Made by a program: the position numbers and the translations under genes. Of a stretch of DNA of 64,000 nt, positions 27,233-35,810 are shown piece by piece (the first letter of the stretch is position 1; every line of letters starts with the position of its first letter). This DNA comes from Bacillus thuringiensis (GTDB lineage: Bacteria; Bacillota; Bacilli; Bacillales; Bacillaceae_G), in NCBI RefSeq assembly GCF_001182785.1, contig NZ_CP012099.1, forward strand, positions 2,664,501-2,728,500. Reading direction: 5' to 3'. Below the pieces are notes generated by a model. It was given only the letters and a program-made list of their open reading frames with translations. It made no database searches and was not told the DNA's origin.

Positions 27233-28201
27233 TTAATACATACGCAAAATTTCAGAAGGTTTCATTCCATATTTCTTTTTAAATGACTCTGAAAAATGAC
27301 TAATATTATTGTATCCAACAGCAACTGCCGTTTCGGTCACATTACTAGTTCCCGAACGTAATAAAAGCATTGCTCTTTCCATTCGCTGTTCTCTTAAATA
27401 TGCAAATGTGGACGTACCAAATAATTCTTTAAAACCAATTTTTAATTTATAATCATTTAATCCTACTATTTTAGCCAATTCTAATAATGATGGGGGTGAC
27501 TCTATTCTTTGAAGTAAAATTTCTTCAGCTTGTTTTATTTTATTCAAATCCTTTTTGGATAATTGACTCCTTTTATTTGCGTCACGATCATTAAGTAATA
27601 CTTTCCCAAAGTATATAGAAAGCAATTCGAGCGCTTTGCTTTCTATTTCGAGTTGATTAATACGATCCTTTTGGGGATTCTCTAACATTCTCTTAATAAT
27701 ATTAGATGTTAGGGAATCAATGGGGGTTTGAAACTTTTTAAAACATTGATTTCCTATTATAGTATGAAAATCATGACTTTTTTCAATAGCGTAATTTAGC
27801 ATGAAATGATTAAACAACTGTACAGGAATTCCAATTGCTAATGAATATAGTGGAGTTTCTTTTTCATATTCAAATAGAACTTCAAAGTCATTCATAAAAT
27901 ATAAATAGCTATTCCCAGCCATTAATTTATTTGTGGAGTGACCAACTTGTACTTCCCCGGATCCTTGTAAACAAAAATTAAGTTCCACCATTGCTGCATC
28001 CGATGCAAATTGAATGCGATGGTTTTTATGAAACTGATAATTTGATAGTACTATTTCCATCCCAGAAAACGAGCTCCACCTTCGCACTTCACCCTTACCT
28101 ATTGTTTTTGGCACATACATATATCTTTCTTCTACAACTTGTAACCCATGAAAATATTTATTAAAAATGTCATGAAAACTGTTAGTCTTCATGAAATCCA
28201 C
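27233..28201 (-). CDS. AraC-family regulator, PchR-like
   Basis: 322 residues. An N-terminal sensor part (FASDAAMVELNFCLQGSGEV...NSYLYFMNDFEV) resembles siderophore-sensing PchR-type regulators. The C-terminal double HTH (residues ~225-322) reads SPPSLLELAKIVGLNDYKLKIGFKELFG and VTETAVAVGYNNISHFSESFKKKYGMKPSEI. It is transcribed toward the MFS gene with a Fur box upstream. The likely role is activation of the MFS gene when iron is short and a siderophore is present (inference). Confidence 0.85.
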   Translation of the reverse strand: MDFMKTNSFHDIFNKYFHGLQVVEERYMYVPKTIGKGEVRRWSSFSGMEIVLSNYQFHKNHRIQFASDAAMVELNFCLQGSGEVQVGHSTNKLMAGNSYLYFMNDFEVLFEYEKETPLYSLAIGIPVQLFNHFMLNYAIEKSHDFHTIIGNQCFKKFQTPIDSLTSNIIKRMLENPQKDRINQLEIESKALELLSIYFGKVLLNDRDANKRSQLSKKDLNKIKQAEEILLQRIESPPSLLELAKIVGLNDYKLKIGFKELFGTSTFAYLREQRMERAMLLLRSGTSNVTETAVAVGYNNISHFSESFKKKYGMKPSEILRMY

Positions 28202-28230
28202 ACTCCTTTTATATACAAATTACAATCAAT

Positions 28231-28245
28231 TGATAATCATTTTCA
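28231..28245. promoter_or_regulatory. Fur box upstream of the AraC regulator
   Basis: TGATAATCATTTTCA matches 13 of 14 fixed positions of TGATAATnATTATCA, 30-44 bases ahead of the start codon region. Confidence 0.75.
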
Positions 28246-28327
28246 ATTATAACAAATATTTTTATACAATAAATAGCTTTTACCTTTATATCTCGTTATG
28301 ATAAAAGAAAAAGAAAGCGAGCCGACA

Positions 28328-29173
28328 ATGAATAAAAAAATTGCAATTATTACTGGGGCTTCAAGTGGATTCGGCCTATTAACAACGCTTGAACTTGCAA
28401 AAAAAGACTATTTAGTCATTGCTACAATGCGACACCTAGAAAAACAAGGAACCTTACTATCTCAAGTTACTAAGCTCAACTTACAGCACAATATAAAAGT
28501 TCAACAATTAGATGTAACAGATCAAAATTCTATACATAATTTCCAATTGTTTTTAAAAGAAATTAATAGAATAGATCTCCTAATAAATAATGCAGGATAT
28601 GCAAATGGGGGCTTTGTAGAAGAAATCCCAGTAGACGAATATCGAAAGCAATTTGAAACGAACCTTTTTGGAGCTATATCAATCACTCAGCTTGTTTTAC
28701 TATATATGAGAAAACAAAGAAGCGGAAAAATCATTAATATAAGCAGCATTAGCGGCCAAGTTGGATTCCCTGGCTTATCTCCTTATGTATCTTCAAAATA
28801 TGCATTAGAAGGCTGGAGTGAATCGCTTCGCTTAGAAGTAAAAACTTTCGGGATAGACGTCGCTTTAATTGAACCTGGTTCTTACAACACAAATATATGG
28901 GAGGTTGGTAAACAACTAGCTGAAAACCAATCTGATACAACATCTCCTTACAAAGAATATATGGATAAAATACAAAAACATATTAATAGCGGTAGTGATA
29001 CATTTGGTAATCCGATAGATGTTGCTAATAAAATTGTAGAAATTGCTGAATCTAAGCGTACAAATTTACGATATCCAATCGGTAAAGGTGTGAAATTTAT
29101 GATCTTTGCAAAAAAAATTCTTCCTTGGAGATTGTGGGAACACCTTGTTTTGAGAAGCTTTAAGAAAATGTAA
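28328..29173 (+). CDS. Short-chain dehydrogenase/reductase
   Basis: 281 residues. The NAD(P) motif TGASSGFG is at residues 9-16, NNAGYANGG follows, and the catalytic Ser-Tyr-Lys is in NISSISGQVGFPGLSPYVSSKYALEGW. A longer frame starts at 28298, but MNKKIAIITGASSG is the usual start and a GAAAGCGAG stretch precedes it. A positively charged C-terminal tail (KFMIFAKKILPWRLWEHLVLRSFKK) may touch the membrane. The substrate is unknown. Confidence 0.88.
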   Translation: MNKKIAIITGASSGFGLLTTLELAKKDYLVIATMRHLEKQGTLLSQVTKLNLQHNIKVQQLDVTDQNSIHNFQLFLKEINRIDLLINNAGYANGGFVEEIPVDEYRKQFETNLFGAISITQLVLLYMRKQRSGKIINISSISGQVGFPGLSPYVSSKYALEGWSESLRLEVKTFGIDVALIEPGSYNTNIWEVGKQLAENQSDTTSPYKEYMDKIQKHINSGSDTFGNPIDVANKIVEIAESKRTNLRYPIGKGVKFMIFAKKILPWRLWEHLVLRSFKKM

Positions 29174-29213
29174 TAAACTTTTTGAAAACTATTTTGAAAG
29201 AGGTGCTAATTAA

Positions 29214-29723
29214 ATGTTAGGTTTACCGCATGGGAAAGTGTTTTTAGTGCCGTGGACTGAAGAATGGGAAATTGAGTTTATGAAAGAGAAACAAATCATT
29301 GAGGAACAAATTGGCGAACATATTTTAGCGATACACCATATTGGTAGTACTTCTATTCCACATTTAAGTGCAAAGCCAATTATTGATATAGCAATAGAAC
29401 TAAAAAATAATGCAGTTGGCATACAATGTATCGCAAAGTTGGAACTACTAAATTATAAATACAGAAAAGATGTCTTGCCTGAAAGATACTATTTTAATAA
29501 AGGAGAGCCACGAACTCATCAAATTCATATGTATGAACAAGGAAATAAATATTTAATAGAACAATTACAATTTCGAGATTACTTAATAGACAATAAAACT
29601 GCTCGTATACAGTATGAACAGTTAAAAATTCAACTTTCACAAGCTAATCCTACTGATAAACATAAGTATGCGGAGGATAAAACAAATTTCATTACATTCA
29701 TACTAGCTAAAATAAATGATTGA
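29214..29723 (+). CDS. GrpB family protein
   Basis: 169 residues. The nucleotidyltransferase-like core is seen as AIHHIGSTSIPHLSAKPIIDIAIEL, followed by GEPRTHQIHMYEQGNKYLIEQLQFRDYL, both classic for GrpB/UPF0157. Function is not settled; some members are fused to CoaE or act as nucleotidyltransferases. AGAGGTG precedes the ATG. It lies 40 bases after the SDR gene, probably co-transcribed. Confidence 0.88.
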   Translation: MLGLPHGKVFLVPWTEEWEIEFMKEKQIIEEQIGEHILAIHHIGSTSIPHLSAKPIIDIAIELKNNAVGIQCIAKLELLNYKYRKDVLPERYYFNKGEPRTHQIHMYEQGNKYLIEQLQFRDYLIDNKTARIQYEQLKIQLSQANPTDKHKYAEDKTNFITFILAKIND

Positions 29724-29750
29724 ATGAAGAAGACCGAATTTCATACACAG

Positions 29751-29790
29751 AATAAGAAACCATGTATTCCTAAGTAAATGGTTTCTTATT
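29751..29790 (+). terminator. Intrinsic terminator
   Basis: Perfect 13-bp arms AATAAGAAACCAT / ATGGTTTCTTATT, 27 bases after the GrpB gene. It may also serve the convergent operon. Confidence 0.75.
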
Positions 29791-29827
29791 CATTAGTTAT
29801 CTCATTATTTGTACTATCAATTTTTTA

Positions 29828-30208
29828 TTATACAGCAGGTGGAACGAAATAAAATAGTATTGAGAGCATCAATATAAGTGCAACCATTCCCGTTATTGAA
29901 AGTATATACTCTTTTGATTCTCTATCATACTTCCAATCCATCCATGCTCTTAAAGTCCAAGATATTCCTAAATAAGTGAACATGACATAAGCCATTTTAG
30001 AATTTTCAAATTTAAACATATAATAACAACTACCTATTACATAAATAATAATAAGCCCTATTTCTAATTTTACATGTAAACTATTCACATGCTTATATCC
30101 AAAGAAGCCTCTTTTCTCCATATTCAATTTTTTTCTTAAAAACTGTTCTAAAAAGTAACCACCTATACCTAGTCCAATAATAATAATCAAAATTGTAGAG
30201 GTCCCCAT
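29828..30208 (-). CDS. DUF4181 membrane protein (paralogue 1)
   Basis: 126 residues. The first helix TILIIIIGLGIGGYFLEQFLRKKLNM is followed by HVKLEIGLIIIYVIG, then the family motif YLGISWTLRAWMDWKYDRESKEYILSI and a final helix, matching DUF4181. It is the last gene of a four-gene unit (PP2C, DUF4181, Nudix, DUF4181). A close paralogue lies two genes upstream. The function is unknown. Confidence 0.8.
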   Translation of the reverse strand: MGTSTILIIIIGLGIGGYFLEQFLRKKLNMEKRGFFGYKHVNSLHVKLEIGLIIIYVIGSCYYMFKFENSKMAYVMFTYLGISWTLRAWMDWKYDRESKEYILSITGMVALILMLSILFYFVPPAV

Positions 30209-30229
30209 TGTTATCCACCTCCTATTCCT

Positions 30230-30670
30230 TTATTTATTTTTAGAAATAAAGTGGACTATATTTCGGTTATTCTCTTCTAAACAACTTACAATTCCTTCAG
30301 GATATGTTGGTTTCTCCTTTAATTCGTCTAGACTTTTCCAAATTAATATAATATCCTCATGCTCTTTATGCCTTATTTCATTTGTAATTATCTCTTCAAC
30401 CGTTCCCCAATGTATGAATGTACAATGATGTCCTATTTCGTTGTTCCATTCGAAAATATGCTCATTTTCAGCGGCTAGTTCTTGAACATCAATCTTCAAA
30501 TCGTATTCTTCCATTAATTCTCGTATTATTGCTTCTTTTGCCGTTTCACCAAATTCAATAGAGCCACCTGGAAAACGATAAAATGTTTCTCTTAAATCAC
30601 ATTGTACAAGTACTTTAGAATGATTTTCATTTAAAATCATTGCTTCAGCACGTAATTTAGCCATTTTCAT
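30230..30670 (-). CDS. Nudix hydrolase
   Basis: About 146 residues. The Nudix box is GSIEFGETAKEAIIRELMEEYDL, complete except that the usual second-to-last Gly is Asp. The start MKMAKLRAEAMIL follows GGGGAG. It sits between two DUF4181 paralogues with gaps of 28 and 21 bases, so it is part of the same transcript. The substrate is unknown. Confidence 0.85.
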   Translation of the reverse strand: MKMAKLRAEAMILNENHSKVLVQCDLRETFYRFPGGSIEFGETAKEAIIRELMEEYDLKIDVQELAAENEHIFEWNNEIGHHCTFIHWGTVEEIITNEIRHKEHEDIILIWKSLDELKEKPTYPEGIVSCLEENNRNIVHFISKNK

Positions 30671-30698
30671 TTTTTCTCCCCATTCATTCCACATATAA

Positions 30699-31076
30699 TT
30701 AAATCCAATAGCTATAAAAGAAAAGGTTAACCATAATTCCTGTTATTACTAATAGCGGAACCGTTCCTAAAGAAATGACATATTCCCTCGATTCTTTATC
30801 AAATTTCCACTCCATATATGATTGAAAGCAGTATAAAGTTATTAAAAATAATATGGGTAAATTACTAATATAAATGGGATTTAAAGTAGCGCATATCATC
30901 GTAACAATTATATAAGAAATGATAAGAGCCCTAGTACCCCATTTATGAGAGTTGTTTACATATTTACTATTCCAGTCAGTCTGTTTCGGTATATTTAATT
31001 TTTTTCTCACTACTTTTTCCAAAATAACTACAAATATGATCCATAATACTAATAAAATTACTTTAACTAAAAACAG
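30699..31076 (-). CDS. DUF4181 membrane protein (paralogue 2), probable CTG start
   Basis: A TTG at 31022 would give only 107 residues and remove the first helix. Upstream the frame stays open through VKVILLVLWIIFVVI to a CTG at 31076, which lies six bases after GGAGGAG; no ATG, GTG or TTG exists in this part. With the CTG start the protein is 125 residues and aligns end to end with the 126-residue paralogue (EKVVRKKLN / EQFLRKKLN; YMEWKFDKESREYVISL / WMDWKYDRESKEYILSI). Function unknown. Confidence 0.7.
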   Translation of the reverse strand: MFLVKVILLVLWIIFVVILEKVVRKKLNIPKQTDWNSKYVNNSHKWGTRALIISYIIVTMICATLNPIYISNLPILFLITLYCFQSYMEWKFDKESREYVISLGTVPLLVITGIMVNLFFYSYWI

Positions 31077-31090
31077 TGATGTCTCCTCCT

Positions 31091-31915
31091 TTACCTTTTA
31101 TCTGGCTGGTCACTCGGATACGTAGCATTCTCTTTGTTTTCAACGTCCCAACTAATAATTGTCGCACTATCTCGTCCGAATTGATGATGAACGTGCTCTA
31201 ATACATGATGAACACTTTCTTCAAGCTCTATTATATTTCTATTCATATCATTATACAGATTTAATGGTGTTTCATAGTGTCGTTCCCCGCACTCTAATAC
31301 TCCATCTGTGACCATTACAATTCGGTTCTTTCCAGTACGTAATTCACGAATGCCTGTTGAATAGCAAGGGACTGGTAAATGAAATGTGTTTATATTTCCA
31401 ATCCATTCATAAAAATGACGCTGATTTAATGCATATTGCCCTAACTTATGTAATTCTTCATGAAATACATAAATGAGGCAATCGCCAATAGATAACCACC
31501 ATATATAATTTTCTTTTCTTACACATATTAAGCAAGCTGTTTCACCTTTAATCTTTTGACACTTTTCTTTAAATGAAGAGGACTGAAAGATTGTAAGTAT
31601 ATGATTTTCAACAGATCGAAATACAGTATCAATCGATTCATTCATCATTACTTTTATATTTTCATATTCTTTTTGGATTGTATTTACTACTAAATCAACA
31701 CTTTCCGCACTATTATGTCCATCTAAAATAGCTGCAAATTCCCAATCATCATTTGACCAAACTAACGCGCCATCTTCGTTCTTTTTTGCTCCAGCGTTTA
31801 TATTACCGCCATATATACCGAGTACGATATCACCATATTGTTTTACTGAAACTTCGTCTAAACACATCTTCTTATTTCCAACCCATGAGTATTGTCTATT
31901 ATTTGTTGTATGCAT
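31091..31915 (-). CDS. PP2C-type serine/threonine phosphatase domain protein
   Basis: About 274 residues. The PP2C metal-binding Asp motifs are present in order: KKNEDGALVW, FAAILDGHNSA, WLSIGDCLIYVF, IVMVTDGVLE and GRDSATIISWD, so the enzyme looks active. There is no membrane segment. It differs from the housekeeping PrpC/Stp in lacking a kinase neighbour. It heads an operon with DUF4181, Nudix and DUF4181. Start: ATG at 31915 or GTG at 31921; both have usable ribosome sites. Confidence 0.8.
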   Translation of the reverse strand: MHTTNNRQYSWVGNKKMCLDEVSVKQYGDIVLGIYGGNINAGAKKNEDGALVWSNDDWEFAAILDGHNSAESVDLVVNTIQKEYENIKVMMNESIDTVFRSVENHILTIFQSSSFKEKCQKIKGETACLICVRKENYIWWLSIGDCLIYVFHEELHKLGQYALNQRHFYEWIGNINTFHLPVPCYSTGIRELRTGKNRIVMVTDGVLECGERHYETPLNLYNDMNRNIIELEESVHHVLEHVHHQFGRDSATIISWDVENKENATYPSDQPDKR

Positions 31916-32028
31916 ATTCACTCACCAACCTTTTCATATATAATATCATAAAAAAAGGAAAAACAGGATTTATATTCCGAAAATTCATTCTTTTAATCAG
32001 GTAATTTTTGAAATAAATTTAATACTCA

Positions 32029-32178
32029 CTATTTCTTCAAAAACGCAATCCCAATTATAATCCCAATCACAATTCCGATTACTAAATTATTTGTAAAGTG
32101 CCCTTGAAATACACCGATTACAACCCCTATACCGACACCTATTGCCAAAGCATCATTTCTTTTTTTATTTTTAGCCAA
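32029..32178 (-). CDS. Small glycine-rich membrane protein
   Basis: 49 residues from TTG 32178 (behind GGGAGGAG) to TAG 32029: MAKNKKRNDALAIGVGIGVV, then IGVFQGHFTNNLVIGIVIGIIIGIAFLKK. Two glycine-zipper helices (GVGIGVVIGV and GIVIGIIIGI) are joined by a short turn, with basic ends. It is a common type of tiny Bacillus membrane protein of unknown function. It lies upstream of the PP2C gene on the same strand, 113 bases away. Confidence 0.6.
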   Translation of the reverse strand: MAKNKKRNDALAIGVGIGVVIGVFQGHFTNNLVIGIVIGIIIGIAFLKK

Positions 32179-32413
32179 AATTGCATCTCCTCCCATCATT
32201 TCTCCCTAAACAACATGCATTCACTTAAATGTATTAATATACGCACTATCTCGCTTGAATCTTTTCAAAAAATGCACTTTAACTTCATATATAATATTTT
32301 CCATTTTCTGTACATACTCCTTTTATAATGAAAAAATTTCAAGTAACCATTAAATATATATAGGCATTTACTATAAGAAAGATCCGTAATTTATTGAAGG
32401 AGGAACGATTCAA

Positions 32414-32650
32414 ATGCATCCTCATTGGAATCCAAATATAAATCAACAGTATGTTTATTCCCCCCATCCTGTAAGGAATACATTGCATCATGATTCACAA
32501 TATATGATGCAGCGCATCGCTAGCCTTGAAAGTCAGTTAGCTAAATTAATCTCATTAATCGAAGAAAATAATCAATTAATTAAATCCATGGAACAACAGC
32601 AAAACCAAGTTTGTGCACCAGCTGGAGGTTCTGTTATCGTTCGTATGTAA
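32414..32650 (+). CDS. Small coiled-coil protein, possibly spore-associated
   Basis: 78 residues. A His/Pro/Asn/Tyr-rich N-terminus (MHPHWNPNINQQYVYSPHP) is followed by a coiled-coil stretch, MMQRIASLESQLAKLISLIEEN, and a Gly/Val end (GGSVIVRM). Composition and layout are like small spore coat or germination proteins of Bacillus, but I do not recognise a named family. ATG follows AGGAGGAACG. Confidence 0.6.
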   Translation: MHPHWNPNINQQYVYSPHPVRNTLHHDSQYMMQRIASLESQLAKLISLIEENNQLIKSMEQQQNQVCAPAGGSVIVRM

Positions 32651-32661
32651 ACTGGATGCAA

Positions 32662-32697
32662 TAAAAAACACACTTTGTAGTATAAAAGTGTGTTTTT
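32662..32697. terminator. Bidirectional terminator
   Basis: Perfect 14-bp arms AAAAAACACACTTT / AAAGTGTGTTTTTT lie between convergent genes. Confidence 0.85.
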
Positions 32698-32703
32698 TGG
32701 TCA

Positions 32704-33540
32704 TTATTTTCTTTTCGTATGGAACCCTTGTGTAATTCGGTCTAATATAATTGCGATTACTACGATAGCTAATCCAGCTTCAAATCCCATTCCGATATTA
32801 ACTTGTGTTACCGAGCGATATACATCAACTCCAAGTCCAGGAGCTCCTACAAGTGACGCTGTTACAACCATCGATAACGAAAGCATAATACTTTGGTTCA
32901 CACCAGCCATAATCGTTCCGGTTGCAAGTGGTAATTGTACTTTAAATAGTTTTTGTGATGCAGTGGATCCAAATGCATTCGCTGCTTCAATTAAATCTTC
33001 TGGAACTTGTCTAATTCCTAAGTCAGTAAAACGAATTGTCGGTGGCATTGCAAAGATTACTGATGCAATAATTCCAGGTACTACACCTACTCCGAAAAAT
33101 GTGATCGCTGGAATAAGGTATACGAATGCAGGCATTGTTTGCATAAAATCTAATGTTGGTTTTAAAAATTTTGAGAAACGTTCATTTTGAGATGCTAATA
33201 TACCAATTGGAATTCCGACAATAATTGAAATAATAACTGACGTAAGTACGAGTGCCAATGTTTGCATCGTTTGTGCCCAGTAGTTAATATTCAAAATAAA
33301 TAATAATCCAATAAGCGTAAAAATGACTAAAGATAGTTTCCTCGTTGTGTACCAAACGAGGAAACATAAGATAATAATCATCAATATGGCAGGTATTATT
33401 GTTAAAAAATTAGTGAGTAAATCAACGAATCCTCCGATAATATAAGAGAATCCTCGGAATAATCCTTCAAAGTGCTCATATAAACTTGCAACAAATGAGT
33501 CGACCCATTCCCCTAATGGAATACGCGGTATACTATTCAT
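32704..33540 (-). CDS. opuAB: Glycine betaine ABC transporter permease
   Basis: 278 residues, 6-7 membrane helices, with the BPD permease loop EAANAFGSTASQKLFKVQLPLATGTIMAGVNQSIMLSLSMVV. It matches OpuAB/ProW. The start overlaps the end of the ATPase gene by 8 bases, so translation is coupled. It imports glycine betaine or proline betaine for osmoprotection. Confidence 0.9.
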   Translation of the reverse strand: MNSIPRIPLGEWVDSFVASLYEHFEGLFRGFSYIIGGFVDLLTNFLTIIPAILMIIILCFLVWYTTRKLSLVIFTLIGLLFILNINYWAQTMQTLALVLTSVIISIIVGIPIGILASQNERFSKFLKPTLDFMQTMPAFVYLIPAITFFGVGVVPGIIASVIFAMPPTIRFTDLGIRQVPEDLIEAANAFGSTASQKLFKVQLPLATGTIMAGVNQSIMLSLSMVVTASLVGAPGLGVDVYRSVTQVNIGMGFEAGLAIVVIAIILDRITQGFHTKRK

Positions 33541-34738
33541 CGTCTTTCACCTCTTCCTCAATGTTTCCTGCAAGAGCTTGAATGACACTTTCACGTTTAA
33601 TAATTCCTCTTAGCCTTTTCTTCTCATCGATTACTGGTAACGGATATTTCATCTCCGCCATTTTTGCATACGTCTCTTCCAGTAAAGTATCTAAATACAC
33701 ATGTGGAATATCATTAAGTAATAAATCAGCAATCGGCCACTGTTTTTGTACTGCCTTACTCGCATCATCCGCAGTTAATATACCTAAAAACTCATACTTT
33801 TTGTTTACAACATATACAGTTGAAACACCAGCATTCCTCATAATTTGAAGGGCTACACGAGGCCCACGATCAATTAATAAAGTTTCTGGTCGTTTTAAAA
33901 TAGACTCCGCCGTAATTACTTTTCCTAAATTCACGTCCGCAACAAACTTTTCTACAAATTCATTAGCGGGGCTCATCATAATTTCTTCTGGCGTTCCAAT
34001 TTGGACAATTTCTCCATCTTTCATTAATGCGATACGATCTCCAATTCGAAGCGCTTCATCTAAATCATGCGTAATAAATATAATTGTTTTTTCCATTTTA
34101 TCTTGTAACTCTAACAATTCATCTTGCATTTCTTTTCGAATAAGTGGATCTAATGCACTGAATGACTCGTCCATTAGTAATACATCTGGATTATTCGTTA
34201 GTGCCCTTGCGATTCCAACGCGCTGCTGCATACCACCACTAAGTTGACTTGGATAGTTATCTTTATGATGATCGAGTCCTACTAACTGTAGCGATTCTAA
34301 CGCTTTTTTCTCTCGCTCTTCAACCGGAACTCCTTGTATTTCTAAACCATATGCAACATTTTGTATAACCGTACGATGCGGAAATAGAGCGAACTTCTGA
34401 AATACCATACTCATTTTCGTTCTTCTTACTCTCCGTAACTCTTCTTTTCCCATCGTTGCGATGTCTTCACCATCTATGTATATATGACCTGCGGTTGGTT
34501 TAATCAATTGATTTAACATACGAACTAGCGTAGATTTCCCGCTACCAGACAAACCCATAATAACGAAAATTTCTCCAGAGTATACTTCAAACGTTGCTTT
34601 TTTCACACCAACGTTCATTCCTGTCTCCTTTAAAATTTCCGATTTATTTTTTCCTTCTTTCAATAAGGAAAGGGCTTTTTGCGGATGTTTCCCGAATACT
34701 TTTGTTACGTTTTCAACACGCACCTTTGTATTATCCAT
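33533..34738 (-). CDS. opuAA: Glycine betaine ABC transporter ATP-binding protein
   Basis: 401 residues. Walker A GLSGSGKSTLV, the ABC signature LSGGMQQRVGIARAL and Walker B VLLMDESFSAL are followed by two CBS domains (~275-395: TAESILKRPETLLIDRG..., LLNDIPHVYLDTLLEE...). The N-terminus KVFGKHPQKALSLL is typical of OpuAA/ProV. CBS domains sense ionic strength in related transporters. It is divergent from the binding-protein gene. Confidence 0.93.
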   Translation of the reverse strand: MDNTKVRVENVTKVFGKHPQKALSLLKEGKNKSEILKETGMNVGVKKATFEVYSGEIFVIMGLSGSGKSTLVRMLNQLIKPTAGHIYIDGEDIATMGKEELRRVRRTKMSMVFQKFALFPHRTVIQNVAYGLEIQGVPVEEREKKALESLQLVGLDHHKDNYPSQLSGGMQQRVGIARALTNNPDVLLMDESFSALDPLIRKEMQDELLELQDKMEKTIIFITHDLDEALRIGDRIALMKDGEIVQIGTPEEIMMSPANEFVEKFVADVNLGKVITAESILKRPETLLIDRGPRVALQIMRNAGVSTVYVVNKKYEFLGILTADDASKAVQKQWPIADLLLNDIPHVYLDTLLEETYAKMAEMKYPLPVIDEKKRLRGIIKRESVIQALAGNIEEEVKDDE

Positions 34739-34909
34739 GTCACTACTCCTTTTCTACCCATCTATTCACATAGTGTTGCGATTTTACAAAGAAATATTAC
34801 ATAAAAATGACATTCATAAGATTTCTTTAAAATTCTCGTTTCCGTTCATAATAAGAATGCTTACTTATACATTTATTTTATAAGGCAAACGTTACTTAGG
34901 AGGTTTTCG

Positions 34910-35767
34910 ATGCGAAAGAAAATTTGGTTTATATGCCTTGCATTATTTATTACTATGATTTTCACTTCATGTAATGCAACAAATGCAAATTCGAAAGGAA
35001 AAATTAAACTTGGTGTAACAAGTTGGAAAGAAAATATTGCAACTGCAAACATGTGGAAAGTTTTATTAGAAGAAAAAGGCTACAAAGTTGAGCTTATGTA
35101 TTTAGAAAAAGCTGCAATTTGGACTGGTGTTGCTCGTGGTGATGTTGATGCGAATTTAGAAGTATGGCTACCTGTTACGGATAAGCCGCTAAACGATCGT
35201 TATAAAGATGATATTGTCTTAAAGTCAAAATGGTACGAAGGTACTGGACTTGGTCTAGTCGTACCTTCTTATATGAAAAACATAAACAGTATCGAAGATT
35301 TAAATGCTCATAAAGATGAACTAGATAATAAAATTGTCGGTATCGAACCCGGTAGTAGTCTTATGAATTTAACGAATAAAGCAATGAAAGAATATGATAT
35401 AAAACTAAAACTTGTCCAATCCTCTGAAGCTGCGATGATGAGTGAACTAAAGAAAGCATATACAAAAAAGAAACCAATCGCTGTTACGCTTTGGAATCCG
35501 CATTGGGGTTTTTCAGAATTTGACTTGAAATATTTAAAAGACCCTAAGAAAGTATATGGTGAAAAAGATGACATTTATTACTCCGTTCGTAAAGGTTTCG
35601 AAAAAGATCACCCAGATGTTATAAAATACTTTGATAAATGGAAAATGAACGATGAACAGCTCGGTACGTTAATGGTCATGTTAAATAAAACAAAAGATCC
35701 TGAAGAAGCTGCGCGAAAATGGATTAAAAAAAATCAAGCATTAGTTGATGAATGGGTAAAGGATTAA
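34910..35767 (+). CDS. opuAC: Glycine betaine-binding lipoprotein
   Basis: 285 residues. The lipobox is FTSC with Cys21. The mature part is an OpuAC domain (KIKLGVTSWKENIATANMWKVLLEEKGY...), with Trp residues likely lining the betaine cage (ANLEVWLPV, VTLWNPHWGF). The gene is transcribed away from opuAA-opuAB across a 171-base control region instead of being third in one operon. ATG follows AGGAGG. Confidence 0.9.
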   Translation: MRKKIWFICLALFITMIFTSCNATNANSKGKIKLGVTSWKENIATANMWKVLLEEKGYKVELMYLEKAAIWTGVARGDVDANLEVWLPVTDKPLNDRYKDDIVLKSKWYEGTGLGLVVPSYMKNINSIEDLNAHKDELDNKIVGIEPGSSLMNLTNKAMKEYDIKLKLVQSSEAAMMSELKKAYTKKKPIAVTLWNPHWGFSEFDLKYLKDPKKVYGEKDDIYYSVRKGFEKDHPDVIKYFDKWKMNDEQLGTLMVMLNKTKDPEEAARKWIKKNQALVDEWVKD

Positions 35768-35770
35768 TAG

Positions 35771-35804
35771 AAAGGCTAGAGAATTAACATATCCTCTAGC
35801 CTTT
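35771..35804. terminator. Bidirectional terminator
   Basis: 11-bp arms AAAGGCTAGAG / CTCTAGCCTTT lie between convergent opuAC and clpP genes. Confidence 0.8.
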
Positions 35805-35810
35805 TTCATC

